A stretch of DNA of 64,000 nt from Thinopyrum elongatum. Its lineage: Eukaryota; Streptophyta; Magnoliopsida; Poales; Poaceae. The first letter of the stretch is position 1, and each line of letters opens with the position of its first letter. Made by a program: the position numbers and the translations under genes. The notes under the pieces are model-generated. The model was not told the DNA's origin and searched no databases. It saw only the letters and a list, made by a program, of their open reading frames with translations. The stretch lies in NCBI GenBank assembly GCA_011799875.1, contig CM022299.1:353754526-353818525 (forward strand). The letters run 5' to 3'. This document shows positions 56,429 to 64,000 of this stretch, piece after piece.

Positions 56429-59251
56429 TTTGTTGTCGAGTGTCGTTGAGATGTGGGTCGGAGCAGCTGTGGGATCTTCCGGGTGGATGTGAACCGGTTT
56501 CGTCTCGCCAACCGACTGAAATGCGGATTCGGAAGCAGGCTTCTTGGAATGGAGCAAATCACTCGGGTCGGAATTTTTCTTGTACTTTTCCAGCTCTACC
56601 ACTGCCATCTGCTCATCGGCAATCTTGGATCCCTTCTGGAGGCATTCCTCAGCTCTCTGACTATTTCCAATGATGGCAATCACTCCTTTGGGTCCGGGCA
56701 TCTTCAGCTTAAGGTACACGTAACATGGGTGGGCCATGAAACGTGCATATGCTGGTCTGCCTAGTATAGCGTGATAGGCACTGTGAAAATCCACCACTTC
56801 AAACGTCAACTTTTCCTTGCAAAAATTCTTTGAATCACCAAAAACCACATCCAGAGCGATCTGTCCGAGTGATTTCGCCTTCTTCCCTGGGATGACTCCG
56901 TAGAACTGCATATTGCTTTCACTGAGTCGGGACATTGGAATGCTCATCCCCTGGAGGGTCTCAGCATACAGAATGTTCAAACCACTGCCACCATCCATGA
57001 GAACTTTACGCAACCGAGTGCCTCCGATGACTGGGTCGACCACCAACGCCTGCCGCCCAGGGGTAGCAATGTGAGCTGGGTGATCTGACTGATCGAAGGT
57101 GATAGGAGTCTTTGACCACTTGAGGTACGTTGTAGTTGCCGGGGCAACCATGTTCACCTCTCGGTTGATAACTTTCAGTCGACTTTTGCTCTCAACATCA
57201 GCAAAAATCACCAAAGTAGCATTGACTTTCGGGTAATCCTCTGCCTTTTCATCACCTTCATCTTTGTCAGAACCTTTCTCACTCTGCTGACCCTCACGGA
57301 ACTGCTGAATAAGGAACCTGCACTGTCGAGTGGTATGTTTGGGTAAAATCAGATTACCCTCCTCATCCTTCTTCGTGTGGATGGCACACGGAAGGTCTAG
57401 GACGTCCTGGCCCGACTGATCTTTCATCTTTTTGGGTATCCACAGCCCCTTGGGCTTCCCTTTGAACTTGCCTTGAGTTGTCACAACTGCTGCCTCTGCC
57501 TGACCAGCGGTCTCAGCTTTGCGCTTTTGCTTTCGACTGGGATTTCCTCCGCTCGTGTCAGGATTTGTAGCCTTCCCTTTACCATTACGGAGTCGGTCCT
57601 CCTCCTCGCCATTCGTGTACCAAGTGGCTATCTCCATCATCCGATTCAGAGTCATGGCCCCGGAGCGACCAAATTTCAGCGTGAGCTCCCTGTACCGTAC
57701 GCCTTCCTTGAAGGCACAGACTGCTTGGTGCTCTGAAACATTCTCTACCAGATGATGAAGTGTAGTCCAACGCTGGATGTAATCTCTCAAAGTTTCATTC
57801 GACTTTTGGACACAATGCTGCAACTCAATCAGCCCTGCGGGGCGCTTGCAAGTGCCTTCAAATGTTTTGATAAACACTCGGGCCAAGTCTTCCCAACAGT
57901 AAATGCTAGCGGGGGCCAACTAATTCAACCAGGCCCTGGCTGAGCCTTCAAGCATCAATGGCAGGTGCTTCATAGCCACTTCATCATTGCCTCCACCAAT
58001 CTGCATAGCCACTCAGTAATCTTCTAACCACGTGTCTGGCTTGGACTCGCCAGTAAACTTGCTCACTCCTGCAGCCAACCTGAAGTTGGGAGGGATCTCA
58101 GCGTCTCGAATAGCTCTACTGAAACACTCGGGGCTAGAGACGAATGCTCTGCTTCCACTCGGGTTATCTCTGTCCAAACCTTCTCGGTTAGCCCTTCCTC
58201 TGTCAACCAGGCCCTGCACAAGGACTGACCTTGCATCAAACCTGGGCTCTCGGGGGTCGACTGGAATCCTCCGTTCGTCACCGTACAGGCGCCTGTCATC
58301 ATACCGCCGGGGCGCGTATGAACCGCCCCTTGGAGGGGGCATGGGCACTCGACGGCGGTCGTCACAGTGATATCGAGGGTCAAACTGCCCGTGGCCTCGA
58401 TCCAGGTACTGGTCCTGGCGATAACCATGATCTTCACGCTGCGGAGGCGATCTTGGGCTGTGGGCCAACTGAACCGTGTCCGCCCTGACGGACCTGCTGT
58501 GTATCCTGTTGCCCGACTGAGAAACAGCAGAATTCTACTCCCCAGCCGCCCTGAGCAACGTCCGAATCTGTTCCAGACCTCTCCCAGCCTCGGAACGGGA
58601 CGGTTGAATCGAATCTGCTATACGCGCAGCTGCTGCAACATTTTGGATTGGAGTGTGGTATACCTGACACTCATCTCGAGACCCAGTCAGAAACAGTTGT
58701 CGTTGTCGTCGACTGGAGCTGGGGAGTCGTCTGTGAGCGCGGTCATCGAGTGACTTCTGGAGATTCTCCAGGCGCGCACGTTCAGCCAGAGTGGCTACGC
58801 TCGCAGCCTCCAAAGCCGAAGCCTTGGGGGTCTCCCCAACGATGGGGGTCTGGAGAGCCTGCCCGTCCCTACGCCGAATTTCTTCCCTCTACTCCGCAGT
58901 GAGGGCTTGCAGGTAGTACTTGTCGTTGCCGTGCGACGGACCACCGCCATCACCTCCACCACGGGGAAATCCTGGCAGACTGCGCTGAGGGCCAACCATG
59001 AGAACCTCAGCTACGGGATCGTTGCTTTCGCACTCGGAAAGCAAATCTGAATGGCCAGTCGACAGATCGAACAAGCCATAAAGGGACTCGTCGGGCTCGA
59101 TCGTCGCGAGCTGAGGAGTGGCCGACTGATGGGCCACCGCATGCTTCATCCACTGCTGGAGTCGCGAGCGGCCGGATCGCTTGCGGCGGCGAGCAGCAGG
59201 GAGCGAGGACACCACCGACGCCGACCGATACTGAGTCGATGGCTGCCGCAA
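56426..59251 (-). pseudogene. Gypsy-3 Gag-protease
   Basis: One frame covers this span, broken by stops near 58889, 58535, 58013-58015 and 57920-57922. The Gag core at about 57900-57600 has ASIYCWEDLARVFIKTFEG. The protease with MDGGSGLNILY lies at about 57000, and the frame from 57919 to the UAG is open. The start is unclear: an ATG is not obvious near 59251, and the frame may begin further up toward the PBS. The region 58500-58100 is Arg/Asp-rich, a likely nucleic-acid-binding linker. Confidence 0.85.
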
Positions 59252-59463
59252 AAGGACGCCACAGGCACTCGCGCGGAAGTGCGCCGACCCGTGAACGGGG
59301 AGCGCCTCGACGTCGAGGGGGGCTTCGTGGAGCTAGGCCGAATCGTCGGCGATGAAGGTGAGCGCGCCGAGACGGATCTCGTGACCCAGAGACAATCCAC
59401 CGCCGGAAACCATGTCGATGGAGATCGAAGATCGCAACCCCATCGGAAGTCACTTAGACGCCT

Positions 59464-59481
59464 GCCCCACGGTGGGCGCCA
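59464..59481 (-). other. Gypsy-3 primer-binding site
   Basis: The minus strand reads TGGCGCCCACCGTGGGGC two bases inside the 5' LTR, a common PBS text of grass Gypsy elements. Confidence 0.8.
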
Positions 59482-59483
59482 AC

Positions 59484-60067
59484 TGTCGTGGGAATGGATC
59501 TGATAGTAGAGATGGGGGGTACGTAGGAGAGGGCAGAGTCCATCTACGGCGAGGTTGTACACTCGGTTTTACGAGTTCAGGACCTTCTCGGAGGAGGTAA
59601 CAGCCCTACGTCTCGGTGGCGCGGAGGCTTGTTTATTGGAGTATTGAGTTATAGGGGGTGCGAACCCTTATGCAAGAGGGAAGGGGTAGCTTATATAGAG
59701 TACGCCGACCCCTCGCGGCTCTCAGTTACACAGGGGTTCAATGAGGGAATAAAGTCACGTACGTTACTGGTAACACCCGCGTTTAATGATCTTTAAGGTG
59801 ACGGAGTGAATGTCCGCCCGTTGCCATCCAGGGGTGGCTCTAAGTCTTCTGTCCTTCAAGTGGATTCTTGTCTTTCCGAGTGAATGACGACGGTCGAGCG
59901 GAATTTGGGATATCCGAGTGGATCTTTTGTCGAGTGGATTGCACTCCATGGGGATTCCAGTCGGTATCTTCTTTCTATCTTTATAGGCCTTGGCCTCTTG
60001 TGTAGTGTCCTTGGGTAGGGCGTATAGGTCAGGCCCACGACCCTACCCTAGGTACATGTCATCGTCA
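59484..60067 (-). repeat. Gypsy-3 5' LTR
   Basis: It pairs with 46788-47371 at equal length. A minus-strand TATA (CTATATAAGC) is near 59692, oriented to gag. Confidence 0.96.
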
Positions 60068-60454
60068 GACGGTTTCTTGCATGGCGAGGTGCTGCGCGTC
60101 GAGCGCGGCCTCGAGGTGCACATTCTTCGTCGCGACCTCCGGCAGCTGCAGGGCCACCAGTGCTTCAAAGAGTTTGTCACCTTGGAGGCCGATGAGGGTG
60201 GCAAGCAACGAGGAGCCTGGGCGCTCAAGCTGGAGGAGTACGGCAAGGTCGTCCACGCGCTTCTTGATGGTGGCGAACTTGCGGATGGAGCGGACCATCA
60301 TCTCGCCCATGCGAGAGGCAAAGCCGGCGTCGACGAGGGCTATGACGCTGGCAGCCGCCAGCACTGTCTGGAAACACTGTGCTGTGCGGGGCCGCAGGCC
60401 GGCGTCTTGGATGATCTGGCACAGCCGACTGCCGCTCGCGTCCATCGACGCCAT
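60068..60454 (-). pseudogene. Copy 2 of the unknown gene, 5' fragment
   Basis: The ATG at 60454 begins MASMDASGSRLCQII, and the frame runs to AMQET at the Gypsy-3 junction. With 46627-46787 it forms a 180-residue frame like copy 1, interrupted only by the insertion. A good TATA (CATATAAAGG, 60547-60556 on the minus strand) precedes it, unlike copy 1. Confidence 0.9.
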
Positions 60455-60546
60455 GGGTGCTTGTGGTTTCTGGTCACTTGGTCTTGGATTGGAGTGAGCA
60501 GTGTTGCGCAGATACTACGAGTAGACGGATTGGAGTGGTGGGGCGC

Positions 60547-60556
60547 CTTTATATGA
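60547..60556 (-). promoter_or_regulatory. TATA box of gene copy 2
   Basis: The minus strand reads CATATAAAGG about 95 bp before the ATG. In copy 1 the same place reads CTTTGAAG and has lost the TATA. Confidence 0.65.
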
Positions 60557-60808
60557 GAGTCCAAACTGCGTTGCATTCACATCGTGCTGGCTCCATTCTG
60601 CTTCTCCAATTACTTCCCTCTGCATGCTAATTGAATGAGGAGGCATCATTGACCGTTCAACGTTTCGGGAACCGCTACCCTCTCCCTCGTTGGCATTCAA
60701 GCCGTATCAATGTAAAGGCGTGTCAAAAAGAGACTAGTCAGTAGTAGTAGTACCAATATTGTGCACCCCGAACAAGGCGGAGAGGAAAATGAGAGAACTT
60801 AAAATTTA

Positions 60809-60908
60809 CTCCCTCCGTTCCTAAATATTTACGGTGTAGATTCACTCATTTACGGTGTAGTCACTTGTTGAAATCTCTAGAAAGACAAATATTTAGGAAC
60901 AGAGGGAG
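60809..60908 (+). mobile_element. 100-bp Stowaway-type MITE, TA target
   Basis: Terminal repeats are CTCCCTCCGTTCCTAAATAT and, at the far end, the complement of CTCCCTCTGTTCCTAAATAT. The TSD is TA (60807-60808 and 60909-60910). Duplication unit 1 shows the empty site. Confidence 0.95.
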
Positions 60909-61189
60909 TATTTGCTAAGTAATACCATTGCATGCAATGAATTGACTGCTGCATGCCGTGCTAGGTACGTCTCAAGGCATTAAAAACATACACTGTCCAC
61001 GTCTATTATTGGTTGATTCCTATTCATGTCTAGAAACAAGAAACGTGGTCGGGTTTGTTTTGGGATTATTTGATTTTCGTAAGATGACTATAACTAGCAA
61101 TCGCCACAATAACCGTAAGATCTGCATCCGACGGTGGCACCTATTGGACGCAAACAGCAACAGAAAAGAATTGCCACAAAACTGCCACA

Positions 61190-62045
61190 CCACGCCCCAC
61201 CCCTACACATAAGACTGCCACGCGAGCGTTCGCAACTGCCACGTTCGGGTTGCGCTTGGCTCTTCACCTCATCGAGAAGTCGAACAATGATGTTACTACT
61301 ACTTCTACAGTATTGAATCAACCGTTGCATGTCCGTCCACCGCGTGGGGGAGGTAGAGCTTGTTGTAGGAGTAGTAAGCAAAACCTTCTCCTCGTCTGCG
61401 AGCCACCGCGCGCATGGGCGAGGGAGAGGGCATACTAGTAATCAAGCTTCTCCTTGTTGTACGAGTTGACACGACACATCATAGCACGGGCTCCACATGC
61501 TTGCCTCTAAACTTGGCTAAAAGACCCGCAGTGTACAATATTTGTTGCAACCTCTAACATTTACCCCACCACAAATTAAAATATATATTCCTCTCTTGAC
61601 CAGATCAGTGTGCAAACTACAATCACCAGGATGACAGGTAGGGCCAGAAGATTATTTTAATCAAAAAAATGCTTCAAGGCGGCCTCATAGCATGGAGCCG
61701 ACTCCAACGATTTTAAGCTTAGAGGCACGGTACACGCTATCCTAGAGTATGTTACTATACTGCCTCCCCTGCACATGAAACTGCCACACGAGCGTTCGGG
61801 TTGTGCTTGGCTCTTCGCCTCTTCGGGAAGTCGAACAATGATGGTACTACTGCAGTGGAGTACTACTAGTATGCTTCTAGCCATCTGACACTGAATGAAC
61901 TGCTGCATGTCCACCGCGTGCGGGAGGGAGAGCGTGTAGCAAAAGCTTCTCCTAGTCCTGTGAGCCAGCACGCTCATGGGCGAGGGAGAGGACATTGTAA
62001 TCAATCTTCTCCTTGTTGTACGAGTTGACGCGACACATCAAAGTA
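61190..62045 (+). repeat. Diverged tandem duplication of about 560-bp period
   Basis: 61190-61500 and 61757-62045 share in order: CACATAAGACTGCCACGCGAG or its variant, CGGGTTG(C/T)GCTTGGCTCTTC, AAGTCGAACAATGATG, TGCATGTCC...CCACCGCGTG, CATGGGCGAGGGAGAGG and CTTGTTGTACGAGTTGAC. No gene is seen. Confidence 0.75.
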
Positions 62046-62215
62046 GTGCACTCGATATATTTCAATAATTTGCGTTTACCGATGCATTAATTACAACGCA
62101 TGCATGCATGCTGTGACTTTCCTTTTGATACTTGCATGTGTTGATTTAATGCACCTTGAAGTAGTATGAATATGTGATGATAAAACTGTCTAATGCCCCG
62201 GCCCTAAAGCGAGAG

Positions 62216-63128
62216 ATGGTGGTGCACGAGGAGGGCGAGCTCATGCTGACGAAACAGGACCCGACGATGGAGATCTCTATGGACCTCACCTTGCTCCACT
62301 GACCCTTGTGCATCCACCCCTTGAAGCCTCTAGTGTACGAGGTTAGAATACACCTCGTCCATTCGGCTGATCGAGCAAGGTGTAGGTTTCTTGATTGATG
62401 TGTTGTTTGATTGATTTGTGCAGTGCAAGGGAGGGCACCTGGCCTGCGCTGACTACCGCGGCGAGCGCCCCGGGAACCAGCGACAGTGCCAGAAGTGCGA
62501 GCGCGGCGGCGTCTTCGACGTGCGCAACATGGTGATGGGCGCCGTCCTCTCCTCGGTGAGGGTGGAGTGCCCGCACGAAGGCTGTGGGCTCTAGGTCACT
62601 TACCACAAGCTCGCCGATCACCATAGCATGTGTCCGCTCGCGCCCTGCAAATGCCCCATGCCCGTCTGCGGCTACGAAGACCCACCGCCGGCGCTCCCCC
62701 ACCACATCAGCACTGTGCATCCCATGCCTGTGCATAGGATCCAGTACGGCAAGGTGCTCCAGCTGCAAGTGCCAGTGTCGGAGCCGCGACGCTTACTATT
62801 CGCGGAGGAGGACGGTCACGCGTTTTTCATGGTCGGTGGCGTGCTCGACATTGGCGCGCCTATCGCCGTGTCGGTCATCTGCATCAGAGCGGGGGCGTCC
62901 CCACCACCGCACTACGCGGCCAAGGTGTGGGAGAACGGCTCGCTGGGGGAGCCCAGAGGCAGGACCGACGCTGTCAAGGTGGAAATCGAGGTGACAGGTA
63001 GCAAGGAGCCCGACGCCGTCGCCGTGCAGGAGCTGACCTTCTTCACAGTGCCGCCCAAGCTGCTGGCCGGGGCTGGGTTGTCGAGGACGGTGTCCCTCCA
63101 CATTCAGATTGACAAGCTCACCTCCTAA
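62216..63128 (+). pseudogene. SIAH/SINA-like E3 ubiquitin ligase pseudogene
   Basis: The first in-frame ATG is at 62216, but the usual long N-terminus is absent. Exon 1 is 62216-62341, a GT-AG intron is 62342-62423, and exon 2 is 62424-63128 in phase. The RING part reads CKGGHLACADYRGERPG and CQKCERGG; the SIAH-type zinc finger reads CPHEGCG, CPLAPCKC and HISTVH, followed by a substrate-binding beta domain ending SLHIQIDKLTS. TGA at 62300-62302 stands where the first RING cysteine of the HC-P-LC motif belongs, and TAG at 62592-62594 follows CGL. Intact relatives would ubiquitinate target proteins; this copy cannot make the RING-plus-SIAH protein. From the ATG at 62628 to the stop is a 166-residue open fragment. 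Confidence 0.88.
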
Positions 63129-64000
63129 ATGATTCTACAGTGCCTTCTGTTTATCTTAGTAATATGCTAATATATGGGTTAGCTCGGTCTACTTTAGCTT
63201 AAGAGATGGTGGATTTTGGTGGCGATGCAGCAATTACTTCGACATCAGATCAACAGTTAAAGTAATTTCCAATAGTCGAAGGGATATTTGGTGTCTGTTG
63301 GATATAAAGATGCCTTGGATAAGGAGTATAAGCTGCTTATATGCTTGTTTGTTGAGGAAGTGTTGCATACTTCTGTGAGTTGACGCGACACATCAAAGAA
63401 GTACTACTACTAGTAGTACTCACCCGACTGCGCACCAGGCAGACCAAGCTCGTGTCGTGTTGGTGCCGTGTGTGGCCCGCACATTAACCAAAACATCGTG
63501 CCTCCAGCTGAGCCTCTACATTTTAAACTTCTCAATCTCAAGGCCAAGGAGCAACGTGAACCTATGATAGATCCAATCGGATGGTTGAGAAAACTACAAT
63601 TCGTAGCTACAGATGCGTGTGTGAGAGAGGACGAGTGCGTGCGTGCACCTCTTCTCTTTGTGTACAATGTACTAAACGCAGTGTATGTGGGTGGCATCAA
63701 CCTAGATAGCTAGAGATGGTGCGTGCGAGAAGTCCCGAGAGACTAGGTGTGTGCGTGGGAAAGAGGGAGATAGTTGATATGTGTCGATGTAATGCATGTG
63801 AAAAAAAGACTAGTCGATAGCTTGCCAAGAGGCTATTCCTGGCAAACGCCCCAATAACCGTAAGATATGTATCCGACGGTGCCAGTTATTGCACGTACAC
63901 TGCAGTAGAAAAAGAAGTGTTATATTACAAAACTGCCACACCATGCCCCTCCCCTACCCATGAAACTGCCATGGTCTGCTGCTATGTGCAATCTTCATTT
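63129..64000. other. Downstream interval without a supported gene
   Basis: The 246-bp ORF at 63468-63713 overlaps an ORF on the other strand and has no domain. GAGTTGACGCGACACATCAAAG at 63378 repeats text at 62026. From about 63850 a copy of the upstream module of the duplicated gene (AATAACCGTAAGAT...CCGACGGTG) begins and runs off the window. Confidence 0.5.

Larger units (their letters stand above)
46788..60067 (-). mobile_element. Gypsy-3: Tat-lineage LTR retrotransposon, TSD GACGG
   Basis: The complete 13,280-bp element has equal 584-bp LTRs (46788-47371 and 59484-60067) and a perfect TSD GACGG (46783-46787 and 60068-60072). Minus-strand order is 5' LTR, PBS, gag, UAG, RT-RNaseH-INT, a minisatellite, then the antisense plus-strand gene and 3' LTR. 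I count 31 LTR differences (about 5.3%), giving about two million years at 1.3e-8. Lesions in gag, integrase and the antisense gene make it dead. It inserted into the coding region of gene copy 2. Confidence 0.96.
60068..61289 (-). repeat. Tandem duplication, unit 2, right part
   Basis: It continues unit 2 after Gypsy-3 to the common end GAAGTCGAACAATG, and contains the MITE at 60809-60908 that unit 1 lacks. Confidence 0.93.

Noticed and set aside
58000..59483. Host gene between Gypsy-3 gag and PBS
   Set aside because: The reading frame is the same as gag and the composition is the same as the rest of the element; it is the Gag N-terminus with stops.
63410..63713. Overlapping 81- and 96-codon ORFs
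   Set aside because: Opposite-strand ORFs of similar length without domains; no promoter or splice context.

Overview
This is TE-dominated plant nuclear DNA from a large grass genome, almost certainly a Triticeae species (wheat, barley, Aegilops or a relative). The pointers are a Copia element with BARE1/WIS/Angela-type LTRs and primer-binding site, Tat-lineage Gypsy elements with archaeal-type RNase H and antisense extra genes, LTRs opening TGATACGTCTCCAACGTATC, Stowaway MITEs in TA targets, a CACTACAAAAAA transposon end and a decayed SIAH/SINA-like gene. No tRNA, rRNA, CRISPR array or prokaryotic operon is visible. All element boundaries were found by hand from LTR pairs, target-site duplications (TSDs), primer-binding sites (PBS) and polypurine tracts (PPT).

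Layout. 1-10137: Gypsy-1, minus strand, 5' LTR at 9411-10137, 3' LTR left of the window; it carries gag-pro, RT-RNaseH-INT and a plus-strand antisense gene. 10138-16109: the 3' part of a plus-strand Gypsy (frameshifted ORF, PPT, 3' LTR) holding a solo LTR at 12566-14202 with TSD AAGGG. 16110-16617 plus 33963-34322: one minus-strand Gypsy gag-protease fragment, split by a BARE1/Angela-like Copia at 16618-33962 (TSD ATAGG). That Copia is itself split inside its RT gene by Gypsy-2 at 18863-28544 (TSD ATGGA/ATGGC), a non-autonomous element with gag and protease but no RT or integrase, which still keeps an antisense gene. 34323 to about 37.8 kb: a CACTA-like terminus with dense subterminal repeats and no partner end. 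38.0-38.7 kb: a 3'-5' exonuclease-like pseudogene; then a Copia remnant, low-complexity repeats and a promoter-like stretch. 44.7-64 kb: a gene-bearing segment with a 1421-bp head-to-tail tandem duplication of a small single-exon gene. Copy 1 has an intact ORF. Copy 2 is split by the 13.3-kb Gypsy-3 at 46788-60067 (TSD GACGG) and has a Stowaway MITE upstream. A SIAH-like pseudogene lies at 62216-63128.

How the parts relate. Gypsy-1, -2 and -3 share one plan: 5' LTR, gag-pro(-pol) on the minus strand, a spacer, then a convergent multi-exon gene on the opposite strand ending toward the 3' LTR. In Gypsy-2 and Gypsy-3 this antisense gene has its own TATA box about 415-430 bp inside the 3' LTR. 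In Gypsy-1 and Gypsy-3 the gag-pro and RT frames are the same frame separated by a UAG at the same place. In Gypsy-3 the space between the convergent genes is a 16-copy hairpin minisatellite. Each element is also saturated with its own short DNA word on both strands. Together these suggest a transposon system with a self-encoded accessory protein, readthrough expression and family-specific DNA marks; the function is inference only.
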